The position numbers and the translations under genes were made by a program. Below, piece by piece: positions 1-9,021 of a stretch of DNA of 38,607 bases. The notes under the pieces were generated by a model. That model ran no database searches. It saw only the letters and a program-made list of their open reading frames with translations, and was not told where the DNA came from. Position 1 is the first letter of the stretch. Every line of letters starts with the position of its first letter. Source of the DNA: an uncultured Oscillospiraceae bacterium (GTDB taxonomy: Bacteria; Bacillota; Clostridia; Oscillospirales; Oscillospiraceae); NCBI GenBank assembly GCA_947628185.1, contig CANQYW010000016.1, positions 1-38,607 on the forward strand. Reading direction: 5' to 3'.

Positions 1-3000
1 GCGAATCCGACCTCCTCCGCCCCCAGCATACATGCTATGGCCACGTCCCGGCCCGTCATGAGCTTGCCGTCCGCCTCTATCTTCACCTCCCGGCGCAGGC
101 CGTTCTTCACCAGAGTCTGGTGTGTCTCTGAGACGCCCAGCTCCCAGGGGAGGCCGGCGTCGTGAATGGAGGTCTTGGGCGCGGCGCCGGTGCCGCCGTC
201 GTAGCCGGAGATGAGCACCGTCTGGGCACCGGCCTTGGCGACGCCCGCGGCGATGGTCCCGACGCCCGCCTCGCTCACGAGTTTCACGGCGATGTCCGCC
301 AGGCGGTTGGCGTTCTTGAGGTCGAATATTAGCTGCGCCAGGTCCTCAATTGAGTATATGTCGTGGTGGGGCGGCGGGGATATGAGCGCGACGCCCGGCG
401 TGGAGCAGCGGGTCTTTGCTATCCAGGGGTAGACCTTCCCTCCCGGCAGGTGCCCGCCCTCGCCGGGTTTCGCCCCCTGGGCCATCTTTATCTGTATCTC
501 CCGGGCGGAGACCAGGTACTCGCTGGTGACGCCGAATCTCCCCGAGGCCACCTGTTTTATGGCGGAGCCCCGCTCCGTGCCGAGCCTCTCCGGGAGTTCG
601 CCCCCCTCGCCGGAGTTTGACTTGCCCCCAAGGCGGTTCATGGCGAGGGCCAGGCACTCGTGGGCCTCCTGGGAGATGGAGCCGTAGGACATGGCGCCCG
701 TCTTAAAGCGCTTAACTATCTCCTCCACGCTCTCCACCTCCTCGAGGGGTATCCCCTCCTCCGGGAAGGCGAACTCTAAGAGCCCCCGGAGGGTGTGGGG
801 CACGGCCTCGCTGTCCACCCGGGCGCTGTAGAGCTTGAAGAGCTGGTAGCTGTCCTCCCTCACCGCCCTCTGGAGGGACACTATGGTGAGGGGGTCGTAC
901 ATGTGGTCCTCCTTGTCGCTGCCGGAGCGGAGCTTGTGGGTGCCGGTGCTGTCCAGCGTCAGGTCCACCCCCAGCCCCAGCGGGTCAAAAGCGCTGCTGT
1001 GCCGCCACTCCACCCCCTCGCCTATCTCCTCAAGGCCGATGCCGCCCACGCGGCTGACGGTGTTCGTAAAATACCTGTCTATGACCTCCGACTTTATCCC
1101 CACGGCCTCGAATATCTGGGCGGACTGGTAGGACTGAATGGTGGATATTCCCATCTTGGAGGCTATCTTCACCACGCCGTGGAGCACGGCGCTGTTATAA
1201 TCGCTGACGGCGGCGTAGTAGTCCTTGGAGAGCATGTTCTTCTCCACCAGCTCCCCGATGCACTCGTGGGCCAGGTACGGGTAGACGGCCCTCGCGCCGT
1301 AGCCCAGAAGTAAGGCGAAGTGGTGCACATCCCTGGGCTCCCCGCTCTCCAAGATGACGGACACCGCCGTCCTCTTCTTCGTGCGTATTAGGTGGTGCTC
1401 AAGGGCCGAGATGGCGAGGAGCGATGGGATAGCCACGTGGTTCTCGTCCACGCCCCTATCGGAGAGGATGAGCACGTTGGCCCCGTACCTGTAGGCCCTG
1501 TCGGCGGCCACAAAGAGCCGCTCCAGGGCCCGCTCCAGGGAGGTGTTCTTATAGTAGAGTATGGGGATGGTGGCCGTCTTAAATCCCGGCCTATTTAAAG
1601 AGCGTATACGCAGCATATCGACGCCCGTGAGGATGGGGTTCTCTATCTCCAGCACACGGCAGTTCTCGGCCCGGTCCTCCAGGAGGTTCCCGTCCGAGCC
1701 CACGTAGACGGCGGTGTCGGTGACGATCTCCTCCCGGATGGCGTCGATGGGCGGGTTCGTGACCTGGGCGAAGAGCTGCTTAAAGTAACTAAAGAGCGGC
1801 TGATGTTTCTCCGAGAGCACCGCGAGAGGTATGTCCGTGCCCATGGAGGCCGTCTCCTCCGACCCGGTCCGGGCCATGGGGAGTATTACGGAGCGCACGT
1901 CCTCGTATGTGTAACCGAATGCCTTATATAGCCTATCCCGGGTCTCCTGGGTGTGGACCGGCACCCGGGCGTTTGGGATGGGGAGGTCTTTTAGTTTCAC
2001 GAGCCCCGCGTCCAGCCACTCGCCATATGGCCTCGAGGCGGCGTAGCGGGCCTTCAGCTCCCCATCGGATATGACCCGCCCCTCCCGGAGGTCCGCCAGG
2101 AGCATCCTCCCCGGCCTGAGCCTATTTTTCTCAACTATGTGCTCCTCGGGGATGTCCAGCACCCCCACCTCGGAGGAGAGTATTAGATATCCGTCGTCCG
2201 TTATGTAGTACCTTGCGGGGCGCAGGCCGTTTCGGTCCAGCACCGCCCCCACGCAGTCGCCGTCGGAAAAGAGCACCGCCGCGGGGCCGTCCCAGGGCTC
2301 CATCATAGTGGCGTAATAGTGGTACATGTCCCGGAGCTTGGGGTCCATCTCCGCGTGCCGCCAGGGCTCGGGGATGAGGAGCATCACCGCTTTCGCAAGA
2401 TCCATCCCGCTCATCATGAGAAACTCCAGGGTGTTATCCAGCATCGCGGAGTCGGAGCCGGAGGCGTCCACCACCGGCAATACCCTATCCATGTAGGGCT
2501 CTAAGAGCTCGGAGCTCATGGTCTCCTCCCGGGCCGCCATCCTATCTATGTTGCCCCGGATGGTGTTTATCTCGCCGTTGTGGAGGATGAGCCTGTTGGG
2601 GTGGGCACGTTTCCAGCTGGGGGAGGTGTTTGTGGAGAAACGCGAGTGTACCAGCGCCAGGGCGGATAGGTACTCCGGGCTCTCAAGGTCCGGGTAAAAC
2701 CGCCGGAGCTGGTACACAAGGAACATCCCCTTGTAGACTATCGTCCTGCTGGAGAGGCTCAGCACGTATGTGTTGTCGTTGGACTGCTCGAACTCCCGCC
2801 GGACGGCGTAGAGGAGCCTATCGAAGGGGAGCCCCCGCTCCACCTCCGCCGGCCGCTTTATAAAGCACTGGGAGATGTGGGGCATTATCTCAAGGGCCCG
2901 TTTGCCCAGTATCTCGGGCCTTGTGGGCACCTCCCGCCAGCCCAGGACCTCCAGGCCCTCCTTGGCGCATATGACCTCCAGCATGCGCCGGGCCTGATTG

Positions 3001-3311
3001 CGGCGGACTATGTCCTGGGGGAAGAATATCATCCCAACGCCGTAGTCCCGCTCGCCGCCCAGGTCTATTCCCTGGGCAGCGGCGGCTCTCTTGAAGAAAT
3101 TATGGGATATTTGCAGCATAATGCCGACGCCGTCGCCGGTCTCGCCGGAGGCGTCCCGCCCCGCCCGGTGCTCAAGGCGCTCCACTATGCAAAGCGCCCT
3201 GTCGACTGTGGCGTGGGTCTTCTCGCCGCCGATGCTCACCACGGCCCCAATGCCGCAGGCGTCGTGCTCAAAACGCGGGGAGTAGAGCCCCGTCTTGTCA
3301 GTTTTGTCCAT
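1..3311 (-). CDS. gltB: Glutamate synthase large subunit, 3'-truncated by window edge
   Basis: Open minus-strand frame from an ATG at 3311 to the left edge, 1103 codons without a stop; the family is about 1500 residues, so roughly the last quarter is outside. Residues 14-21 read FEHDACGI: Cys19 is the expected N-terminal nucleophile of the class II glutaminase domain after removal of a short propeptide. Central and FMN-binding synthase domains follow; the segment [11 protein letters not shown] (around residue 890) is typical. The visible end ([11 protein letters not shown]) lies just before the expected 3Fe-4S cysteines, so these cannot be checked. The enzyme transfers the glutamine amide to 2-oxoglutarate, giving two glutamates. 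The start is 5 nt after the ANTAR gene stop, with AAGGG as ribosome site. Third gene of the glnA operon. A gltD small subunit may lie beyond the edge. Confidence 0.95.
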   Translation of the reverse strand, partial: MDKTDKTGLYSPRFEHDACGIGAVVSIGGEKTHATVDRALCIVERLEHRAGRDASGETGDGVGIMLQISHNFFKRAAAAQGIDLGGERDYGVGMIFFPQDIVRRNQARRMLEVICAKEGLEVLGWREVPTRPEILGKRALEIMPHISQCFIKRPAEVERGLPFDRLLYAVRREFEQSNDNTYVLSLSSRTIVYKGMFLVYQLRRFYPDLESPEYLSALALVHSRFSTNTSPSWKRAHPNRLILHNGEINTIRGNIDRMAAREETMSSELLEPYMDRVLPVVDASGSDSAMLDNTLEFLMMSGMDLAKAVMLLIPEPWRHAEMDPKLRDMYHYYATMMEPWDGPAAVLFSDGDCVGAVLDRNGLRPARYYITDDGYLILSSEVGVLDIPEEHIVEKNRLRPGRMLLADLREGRVISDGELKARYAASRPYGEWLDAGLVKLKDLPIPNARVPVHTQETRDRLYKAFGYTYEDVRSVILPMARTGSEETASMGTDIPLAVLSEKHQPLFSYFKQLFAQVTNPPIDAIREEIVTDTAVYVGSDGNLLEDRAENCRVLEIENPILTGVDMLRIRSLNRPGFKTATIPILYYKNTSLERALERLFVAADRAYRYGANVLILSDRGVDENHVAIPSLLAISALEHHLIRTKKRTAVSVILESGEPRDVHHFALLLGYGARAVYPYLAHECIGELVEKNMLSKDYYAAVSDYNSAVLHGVVKIASKMGISTIQSYQSAQIFEAVGIKSEVIDRYFTNTVSRVGGIGLEEIGEGVEWRHSSAFDPLGLGVDLTLDSTGTHKLRSGSDKEDHMYDPLTIVSLQRAVREDSYQLFKLYSARVDSEAVPHTLRGLLEFAFPEEGIPLEEVESVEEIVKRFKTGAMSYGSISQEAHECLALAMNRLGGKSNSGEGGELPERLGTERGSAIKQVASGRFGVTSEYLVSAREIQIKMAQGAKPGEGGHLPGGKVYPWIAKTRCSTPGVALISPPPHHDIYSIEDLAQLIFDLKNANRLADIAVKLVSEAGVGTIAAGVAKAGAQTVLISGYDGGTGAAPKTSIHDAGLPWELGVSETHQTLVKNGLRREVKIEADGKLMTGRDVAIACMLGAEEVGF

Positions 3312-3316
3312 TCAGA

Positions 3317-3856
3317 TCACCCTTGACCTTGCGCCCCGCCCAATAGGGACTTGGCGACTTCCGCCATCTTGGTGGCGGTCTCCATACTGCGTCTCTGGAG
3401 GTACCGGTGGGCCGCCTCCTCGCTCATGCCCCGCTCCCTCATGAGGTACTCCTTCGCCCGGGCGATGAGCTCTTTCTCCTCCTGGGACCTCTGTCCGCCC
3501 CGGAGGTTCATGGTGTCCAGCTGCGTCAGCACGCTGACGGACCCCCGCAGCTCCCCCGCCGTCACCGGCAGGGGGAGTTTCAATATCTCGGGGCCGTCGC
3601 AGAGCTCCAGCTGCGGGGCCTTGGCCAGCACCAGGAAATAGGCCGTCCCCCGCAGCTCCTGGGCCAGCTGCTGGGCGGACATGTCCGCCAGCTTATACCC
3701 GCAGACCACCACCCCGCTGCCCATGAGGCGCACCGCCCGGATGACCTCGGCGCCGCTCTTGCAGCGGAAACGCACCTCGATCCCGGAGCGCTCCAGCATC
3801 TGGGTTATTCTCTCTCTTGAGTCGTCCCGCTCAAAGGCAACTACCGTTCTTACCAT
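3317..3856 (-). CDS. ANTAR-domain transcription antiterminator (pseudo-receiver), NitR/GlnR-like
   Basis: About 179 residues from the ATG at 3856, chosen because GGAGGT sits 4 nt upstream; a GTG at 3862 has no such site. The first ~110 residues look like a response-regulator receiver, but the usual phosphoacceptor segment reads VVVCGYKL, with Gly where Asp is expected. The last ~55 residues (from SQEEKELIARAKEYLM to the end) match the helical ANTAR RNA-binding domain. Known ANTAR proteins bind paired hairpins in leader RNA and prevent termination. Clostridia carry such a regulator between glnA and the glutamate synthase genes, exactly this arrangement, so control of this operon is the likely role (inference). 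It follows glnA by 40 nt and precedes gltB by 5 nt. Confidence 0.88.
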   Translation of the reverse strand: MVRTVVAFERDDSRERITQMLERSGIEVRFRCKSGAEVIRAVRLMGSGVVVCGYKLADMSAQQLAQELRGTAYFLVLAKAPQLELCDGPEILKLPLPVTAGELRGSVSVLTQLDTMNLRGGQRSQEEKELIARAKEYLMRERGMSEEAAHRYLQRRSMETATKMAEVAKSLLGGAQGQG

Positions 3857-3896
3857 GCGCACCTCCGCCAGAAGTTTTACCGGTCTGCCCCGCGGC

Positions 3897-5228
3897 TCAA
3901 TACGTCACGATGTACTTATTTATCTCCCAGTCGGAGACGTATGTCCTGTAGGCGTCCCACTCCCGGCGCTTTCCGGCCACGTACTGCCCCAGGACGTGAC
4001 TGCCCAATGTCTCGCAGATGAGCTTATCCCGCTCCAGCTCGTCAACGGCCTCGGAGAGGTTCGCGGGCAGGCTGTCTATGCCGTGGGCGCGGCGAGTGGC
4101 GGCGTCCATGGCGAATATGTTCTCCGTCACCTCCGCCGGCGGCGTGAGATCCCGCTCTATGCCGTCGAGCCCGGCGGCGAGGCACACAGCCAGCTCCAGA
4201 TAGGGGTTGCAGGAGGGGTCCGGGCAGCGCAGCTCCACGCGGGTGCTCTGTCCCCGGGCCGCGGGTATGCGGATGAGGGCGGAGCGGTTGGAGGCGGACC
4301 AGGCGAGATAACATGGGGCCTCGTAGCCCGGCACAAGGCGCTTATAGGAGTTCACCAGCGGGTTCGTCACGGCGGTCATGCCCTTTATGTGGGCGAGGAT
4401 GCCGGCGATGAACCTGTAGGCGTCCTTTGAGAGGCCCTTCTCCCCCTCGGGGTCGTAGAACACGTTCTTGCCGTCCTTAAATAGGGACATGTTGGTGTGC
4501 ATGCCGGAGCCGTTTATACCGAAGATTGGTTTCGGCATGAATGTGGCGTGAAGACCGTTTTTCCGGGCCAGGGTCTTCACCGCCAGCTTGAAGGTCATTA
4601 TATTGTCCGCCGTGCGAAGGGCCTCGTCATACTTAAAGTCTATCTCGTGCTGGCCCCGGGCCACCTCGTGGTGGCTGGCCTCTATCTCAAAGCCCATGGC
4701 CTCGAGGTTTAGGCATATCTCGCGCCGGGTGCCCTCGCCGTGGTCGAGGGGGCCTAAGTCGAAGTAGCCCGCCTCGTCGCCGGTCTTGGTGGTGGGGTTG
4801 CCCTCGTCGTCCGTCTCAAAGAGGAAGAACTCCAGCTCCGGGCCCACGTTGAAGGAGTAACCCTTCTCCGCCGCCTTGGCCAGCTCCCTCTTCAGCACGC
4901 CCCTGGGGTCCCCCACGAAGGGGGTGCCGTCCGGGTTGTGGACGTCGCAGATGAGCCGCGCCACCTTGCCGTACTGGGGCCGCCAGGGGAGGATGGTGAA
5001 ACTGTCGAGGTCCGGGTAGAGATACTGGTCGGACTCGTGTATCCGCACAAAGCCCTCTATGGAGCTGCCGTCTATCATTATCTGGTTGTTGACGGCCTTC
5101 TCTATCTGGGAACTCGTTATAGCCACGTTCTTGAGCTGGCCGAAGATATCCGTGAACTGCATCCTTATGAACTCCACGTCCTGCTCCCGCACCATGCGGA
5201 GGATATCTTCCTTGCTGTACTTGCCCAT
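3897..5228 (-). CDS. glnA: Glutamine synthetase type I
   Basis: 443 residues, full length for the GSI-alpha form found in Firmicutes. It makes glutamine from glutamate, ammonium and ATP. Recognisable segments: [15 protein letters not shown] (53-67), metal-ligand region [10 protein letters not shown] (129-138), [12 protein letters not shown] (186-197), the substrate loop [10 protein letters not shown] (239-248), and [16 protein letters not shown] (296-311) with the flap Glu at 303. Arg62 corresponds to the arginine involved in feedback inhibition of the Bacillus enzyme. The insertion carrying the adenylylation Tyr of GSI-beta enzymes is absent, so control by adenylylation is unlikely. ATG start with AGGAG 9 nt upstream. 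First gene of the glnA, ANTAR, gltB operon. Confidence 0.97.
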   Translation of the reverse strand: MGKYSKEDILRMVREQDVEFIRMQFTDIFGQLKNVAITSSQIEKAVNNQIMIDGSSIEGFVRIHESDQYLYPDLDSFTILPWRPQYGKVARLICDVHNPDGTPFVGDPRGVLKRELAKAAEKGYSFNVGPELEFFLFETDDEGNPTTKTGDEAGYFDLGPLDHGEGTRREICLNLEAMGFEIEASHHEVARGQHEIDFKYDEALRTADNIMTFKLAVKTLARKNGLHATFMPKPIFGINGSGMHTNMSLFKDGKNVFYDPEGEKGLSKDAYRFIAGILAHIKGMTAVTNPLVNSYKRLVPGYEAPCYLAWSASNRSALIRIPAARGQSTRVELRCPDPSCNPYLELAVCLAAGLDGIERDLTPPAEVTENIFAMDAATRRAHGIDSLPANLSEAVDELERDKLICETLGSHVLGQYVAGKRREWDAYRTYVSDWEINKYIVTY

Positions 5229-5257
5229 TTTCCAGGACTCCTTTCAAAACATCAAGT

Positions 5258-5302
5258 CTCAAAATCAAAATAGCGGCGCCGCCCAATAAGGGCGCCGTCG
5301 CT
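5258..5302 (-). terminator. Terminator-like hairpin in the glnA leader (candidate attenuator)
   Basis: Minus-strand arms AGCG(AC)GGCGCC (5302-5291) and GGCGCCGCT (5280-5272) form nine pairs plus a two-base bulge around a 10-nt loop, followed by the T-rich ATTTTGATTTT. It lies between the predicted transcription start and the glnA ribosome site. The operon encodes an ANTAR antiterminator, so conditional termination here is plausible. I could not find a clean pair of hexanucleotide-loop hairpins of the usual ANTAR target type. Confidence 0.55.
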
Positions 5303-5314
5303 CTCACAAGGTGG

Positions 5315-5343
5315 ATTATACTTGCTAAATGAGTGATTGTCAA
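5315..5343 (-). promoter_or_regulatory. Consensus sigma-A promoter of glnA operon
   Basis: On the minus strand TTGACA (5343-5338), a 17-bp spacer, then TATAAT (5320-5315): both hexamers are perfect. The predicted start near 5308 gives a leader of about 80 nt. So strong a promoter fits control by attenuation in the leader rather than by activation. AT-rich DNA just upstream (5344-5400) may help as an UP element. Confidence 0.9.
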
Positions 5344-5420
5344 TGTGGAAATTTCATTTTGCCGTCATTTTGGCGGGTTGTATGGCCCAATTTGAAATTT
5401 GCGCTTTTCTTTCGTGCAGA

Positions 5421-6266
5421 TTATATAACGCGGTAAATTGACTCCCCCACCTCCCCTGAGTAGACCTCCCGGGCGGGGCCGGTGAGATACGGCTCTATCC
5501 TTCCATCCGCCCCCCGGCGCGTCTCCACCCGGAGGACGCCGCCGGGGAACTGGAGCGCCGTCTCCGGCCCCGGGAGGAGTCCCCGGGCCGCAAGGGCCGC
5601 CGCCGTCGCCGCCGCGCCGGTACCGCAGGCCAGGGTGAAGTCCTCCACGCCCCGCTCGAAGGTGAGGGCCCGGAGCGTCCCGTCCCCCTCCCGCCGCCAG
5701 AGGGTCACGTTGGCGCCCCGGGGGAAGAGGGCGCTGCGGCGGGCGTCCCGCGCTATGTCCCGCAGAAGTTCCTCCCGCCGCCAGAGCTCCGGGTCCCCTA
5801 TCTCCACCACGGCGTGGGGTAGTCCCGGGGAGCCCAGCTCTATGTAGTCCGCCTCTATCTCCCGTCCCCCGGCGGTGAGGCGCACGCCGGGCTCAAGGCG
5901 TGTCACCGGCGCGAGGGCCACGGTATACTCCCCCGGCCCCGCCGCCCAGCCCGTGACGAGCCCGGAGGGCGTCTCAATTATCACCCGGCCCTCCCGGCCA
6001 AGGCCACGCTCCAGGGCGTAACGGGTGAGGCACCGGGCGCCGTTGCCGCACATCTCCCCGGCGGTGCCGTCGGAATTATAGAAGTCCATCCGTATGTCCC
6101 CGCGGTCCTCCGGCGGGGACACCGCCACGAGGCCGTCCGCCCCCACGCCGAATTTCCTCCGGCAGAGCCGGGCCGCCGCCCCGCCCAGCTCCGGCGGGGG
6201 CGGGAGTTCCCGGGCACCGACTATTATGAAGTCGTTCCCCGCGCCCTGCATCTTCGTAAATCTCAT
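5421..6266 (-). CDS. dapF: Diaminopimelate epimerase
   Basis: 281 residues, full length. Converts LL- to meso-diaminopimelate for lysine and peptidoglycan synthesis by a two-cysteine, cofactor-free mechanism. Both catalytic cysteines are visible: NSDGTAGEMCGNGARC (Cys73) and TLACGTGAAAT (Cys214). The N-terminus KMQGAGNDFI is the family signature. ATG start preceded by GGGGGAG at 4-nt spacing. It lies between the end of the rnf operon and glnA on the same strand with about 100 nt upstream; I saw no convincing promoter of its own, so read-through from rnf is possible. Confidence 0.96.
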   Translation of the reverse strand: MRFTKMQGAGNDFIIVGARELPPPPELGGAAARLCRRKFGVGADGLVAVSPPEDRGDIRMDFYNSDGTAGEMCGNGARCLTRYALERGLGREGRVIIETPSGLVTGWAAGPGEYTVALAPVTRLEPGVRLTAGGREIEADYIELGSPGLPHAVVEIGDPELWRREELLRDIARDARRSALFPRGANVTLWRREGDGTLRALTFERGVEDFTLACGTGAAATAAALAARGLLPGPETALQFPGGVLRVETRRGADGRIEPYLTGPAREVYSGEVGESIYRVI

Positions 6267-6310
6267 ACCACTCCCCCAATTTTATATAGTGGTATCGCCC
6301 TCCGGACAAA

Positions 6311-6325
6311 GTTCGGGAGCCGAAC
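6311..6325. other. Short perfect hairpin between rnfB and dapF
   Basis: GTTCGG (6311-6316), 3-nt loop, CCGAAC (6320-6325). On the minus strand it is followed by only three T residues, so at best a weak terminator at the end of the rnf operon. An overlapping pair CGGGAG / CTCCCG (6314-6319 and 6335-6340) could form an alternative fold. Confidence 0.35.
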
Positions 6326-6367
6326 GTAAATTCGACTCCCGTGTCATTCGTGTATTTAATTTTGGTA

Positions 6368-7207
6368 TTACTCCCCGGAGGCCCTCTCCACCGGCGTGAA
6401 ACGGTGGGCGCCCCGGTAGTCCCTGTAGTGGACGCACTTCACGGGGCAGACCTCCTGGCAGTGTCCGCAGTCGATACACTTATCATAGTCTATGACGGCC
6501 AGGTTGTCCTTGACAGTGATGGCCTTGGCGGGGCACTCCCTCTCGCACCTGTGGCAGCCGATACAGCCGCGGCTGCACTCCTTGTGGGTGCTGGCGCCCT
6601 TCTCGTGGTTGCTGCACCCAACTATGACCCGCTCCACGTCGGGCATCAGTGTTATGAGGTGGTTGGGGCATGTGCGGGTGCAGATGCCGCAGCCGATGCA
6701 GGCGCGGAAGTTCACCCGGGCCAGGTCGTCAATGATGGTTATGGCGTGCTGGGGGCAGGCGGCGGCGCAGTCGCCGAGGCCCAGACAGCCGTAGGAGCAA
6801 GCCCCCTTGCCGCCGAAGACGAGTTTCGCCGCGGCGCAGGAGGTGAGGCCCTGGTACTCGTACTTATCCCGCGTGGCGTCGCAGTTGCCGGTACACCGGA
6901 CTATTGCCACCTGCTCCACCACGTCCTCAAACTCCGCGCCCATTATTTGGGCGAGGCTCTTTGCCACCGCGTCCGCTCCCGCGACGCACTTATTTATCTT
7001 GTCCTCCTCGCCGGAGGCCAGGGCGGAGGCGTAGCCGTCGCAGCCGGCGTAACCGCAGGCGCCGCAGTTGGCGCCGGGGAGGCACTCGCGTATCTTGGGG
7101 AATTTCTCGTCCACCGGGACGTACATGAACTTAGAGGCCAGCACCAAGAGCACCGCGCAGACGGCGCCGATGGCCGCCAGTACCCATACAGCGTTTAATA
7201 TCTCCAT
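6368..7207 (-). CDS. rnfB: Rnf complex iron-sulfur subunit RnfB
   Basis: 279 residues. Subunit of the membrane-bound ferredoxin:NAD+ oxidoreductase, thought to take electrons from reduced ferredoxin. An N-terminal membrane anchor (residues 5-28) is followed by the Fe-S domain motif CGACGYAGC and then several ferredoxin-type 4Fe-4S motifs: CLGLGDCAAACP, CIGCGICTRTCP, CIGCHRCERECP and CIDCGHCQEVCP. Last gene of the operon; ATG with AGGAGG upstream, 12 nt after the rnfA stop. Confidence 0.96.
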   Translation of the reverse strand: MEILNAVWVLAAIGAVCAVLLVLASKFMYVPVDEKFPKIRECLPGANCGACGYAGCDGYASALASGEEDKINKCVAGADAVAKSLAQIMGAEFEDVVEQVAIVRCTGNCDATRDKYEYQGLTSCAAAKLVFGGKGACSYGCLGLGDCAAACPQHAITIIDDLARVNFRACIGCGICTRTCPNHLITLMPDVERVIVGCSNHEKGASTHKECSRGCIGCHRCERECPAKAITVKDNLAVIDYDKCIDCGHCQEVCPVKCVHYRDYRGAHRFTPVERASGE

Positions 7208-7219
7208 ATCCGCGCCTCC

Positions 7220-7813
7220 TTAACCGCCGAACACCCGCTCGGCCATGCCGGTGAAACCCATGAAGGTGAGGCTGGTGAATGCCGCCGCCACCAGGGATAT
7301 GGGCAGTCCCTCAAAGCACTTGGGGGGCTTGGCCCGCTCCAGGGACTTCCGCACGCCGCAGAAGAGGATGAGCGCCAGGGAGAACCCCACACCGGCGGAG
7401 AAACCGCTGACGCAGGACTCCAGGAAGTTGTAGCTCTCGTCGATATTCAGTATCGTGACGGCCAGCACCGCGCAGTTTGTGGTGATGAGGGGGAGGTACA
7501 CGCCCAGGGCCTTATAGAGGGGGGGCATGTACTTCTTGAGCGTTATCTCCACGAGCTGCACGAGGGCCGCGATGACGAGGATGAATATGATGGTCCGCAT
7601 GAACTCCAAGTGGAAGGCCACCATCACGCCCTCGTATATCCCCCAGGTGACGGCGGAGGCGAGAGTCATGACGAATATGACCGCCCCGCTCATGCCCACG
7701 CAGGAGGAGAGTTTCTGGGAGACGCCCAAGAACGGGCATATGCCCAGGAACTGCACCAGGACGTAGTTCTCGGTGAAGACTAAGGTGAAGAGTATGAGGA
7801 ATATCTTGCTCAT
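7220..7813 (-). CDS. rnfA: Rnf complex membrane subunit RnfA
   Basis: 197 residues, almost entirely hydrophobic with about six membrane segments. N-terminal TENYVLVQFLGICPFLGVS is characteristic; the membrane cysteine in FLGICPF corresponds to one of those that, with RnfE, hold an intramembrane iron centre. Its ATG overlaps the rnfE stop as ATGA, indicating translational coupling. Part of the ion-translocating core. Confidence 0.95.
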   Translation of the reverse strand: MSKIFLILFTLVFTENYVLVQFLGICPFLGVSQKLSSCVGMSGAVIFVMTLASAVTWGIYEGVMVAFHLEFMRTIIFILVIAALVQLVEITLKKYMPPLYKALGVYLPLITTNCAVLAVTILNIDESYNFLESCVSGFSAGVGFSLALILFCGVRKSLERAKPPKCFEGLPISLVAAAFTSLTFMGFTGMAERVFGG

Positions 7814-8487
7814 TTGGCCTCCTCCTTCCTACCGCCGCAAGCGGTGCCGCAGGCGGCGCAGTTGCCGTCACAGCCCATCTTGGGCTCGAACTTTTTGCCC
7901 TTCTTGGCCATGGCCGCCACGAGTATGGCGATGGCGCAGCCGAAGAGGAAGAACCCGCCGGGGGCCTGGGTCAGTATGCCCAGCTGGTACCCCTCCGGGA
8001 TGATCCTGACGCCCAGGAGCGTCCCCGCGCCGAAGAGCTCCCGCACCACTGACATGCCCACGATGACCATGGTGTAGCCTATGCCCATACCGAGGCCGTC
8101 AAAGAAACTGTCCACCACGCCGTTCTTGCTGGCGAACATCTCCGCCCGGCCCAGGACTATGCAGTTCACCACGATTAGGGAGAGGAACACGCCCAGGGAG
8201 TCATATAGGGACTTGAGGTACGCCTCCATCAGCATCTCCACCAGCGTCACGAATGTGGCTATGACCACAATGTAGCAGGGGATACGCACCTTTGAGGGGA
8301 TCACATTCCGCAAGAGCGAGATGACCACGTTGGAGCACACCAGCACGAATGTCAGCGCCGCCCCCATGCCGAGCCCGCCGGTGACGCTCACCGAAACCGC
8401 CAGCACCGAGCAGCACCCCAGGGCAAGTATGAGCACCGGGTTCTCCTTAAAGATGCCGTTTAATAGTATCTTCATCCGTTTTTTCAC
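7810..8487 (-). CDS. rnfE: Rnf complex membrane subunit RnfE with Cys-rich tail
   Basis: 225 residues from a GTG at 8487, placed directly after the rnfG stop, with an AGGGGG site upstream; an ATG at 8475 is an alternative. Multi-pass membrane core including GCCSVLAVSVSVTGGLGMG and VVNCIVLGRAEMFA, each with a membrane Cys expected to help bind the iron centre shared with RnfA. After the last helix there is a short soluble tail with four cysteines (206, 210, 213, 217, reading CDGNCAACGTAC), which could bind a metal or Fe-S centre (inference). Confidence 0.94.
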   Translation of the reverse strand: MKKRMKILLNGIFKENPVLILALGCCSVLAVSVSVTGGLGMGAALTFVLVCSNVVISLLRNVIPSKVRIPCYIVVIATFVTLVEMLMEAYLKSLYDSLGVFLSLIVVNCIVLGRAEMFASKNGVVDSFFDGLGMGIGYTMVIVGMSVVRELFGAGTLLGVRIIPEGYQLGILTQAPGGFFLFGCAIAILVAAMAKKGKKFEPKMGCDGNCAACGTACGGRKEEAK

Positions 8488-9021
8488 TCAGTTCGCCCCC
8501 TTTACGGTGTCAAAGGCCCGGAGAACGGCCGACACGCCGGTCCTCAGGGCGGTGCTTGAATATGTGGCGTTGGTTATGGTGTCAACGCCGTCGGCACTGC
8601 CGGTGAGGCCCATGTAATTATCAAGGTAGCTGCGCTGTCCCGCCTTGGTGCCCACGTTGGGCGTCTCGGAGGAGACGTTGGCGGATATGCCCACCACCTT
8701 GCCGTCGTTATCAAGGCCAACAGTCACCACCACGTTCCCGCCGTAGCCCTTGTACCCGGCGGTCATGACGTACCCGAGGCCCCCGTCCTCCCGGTAGGCC
8801 TCCTCAATGCCGAGAGCCGCCGCGTCCACATCGAGCTTTGTGAAGGTGGTGGAGCCGGGCAGGACCTCCTGCCGCGTGCGCTCCGCCTCCAGGCGGGCGT
8901 TCTCCTCAATGACGGGGCTCGTCATGCTGTTCGTCACGGCGAGCAAGAGCGACACCACAAGGCAGATGACCACCAGCACCACGAAGGGCTTTATGTAGTC
9001 GTTGAACACTTCCTTAGTCAT
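8488..9021 (-). CDS. rnfG: Rnf complex flavoprotein subunit RnfG
   Basis: 177 residues: one N-terminal membrane helix (11-31) and an extracytoplasmic FMN-binding domain with GLGYVMTAGYKGYGG. The site where FMN is normally attached covalently by ApbE (consensus S/T-G-A-T-x-S/T) reads TNATYS at 150-155, with Asn replacing Gly and Ser at the acceptor position. Start overlaps the rnfD stop (ATGA). Confidence 0.93.
   Translation of the reverse strand: MTKEVFNDYIKPFVVLVVICLVVSLLLAVTNSMTSPVIEENARLEAERTRQEVLPGSTTFTKLDVDAAALGIEEAYREDGGLGYVMTAGYKGYGGNVVVTVGLDNDGKVVGISANVSSETPNVGTKAGQRSYLDNYMGLTGSADGVDTITNATYSSTALRTGVSAVLRAFDTVKGAN

Noticed and set aside
3681-4430. 249-residue plus-strand frame over the glnA/ANTAR junction
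   Set aside because: Antisense to two well-supported genes; no family motif seen.
6281-6309. TTGTCC-17 bp-TATAAA as a dapF promoter on the minus strand
   Set aside because: Transcription would start inside the dapF ribosome site, leaving almost no leader; kept only as a remote possibility.
6341-7198. 285-residue plus-strand frame
   Set aside because: Antisense to rnfB; no recognisable domain.
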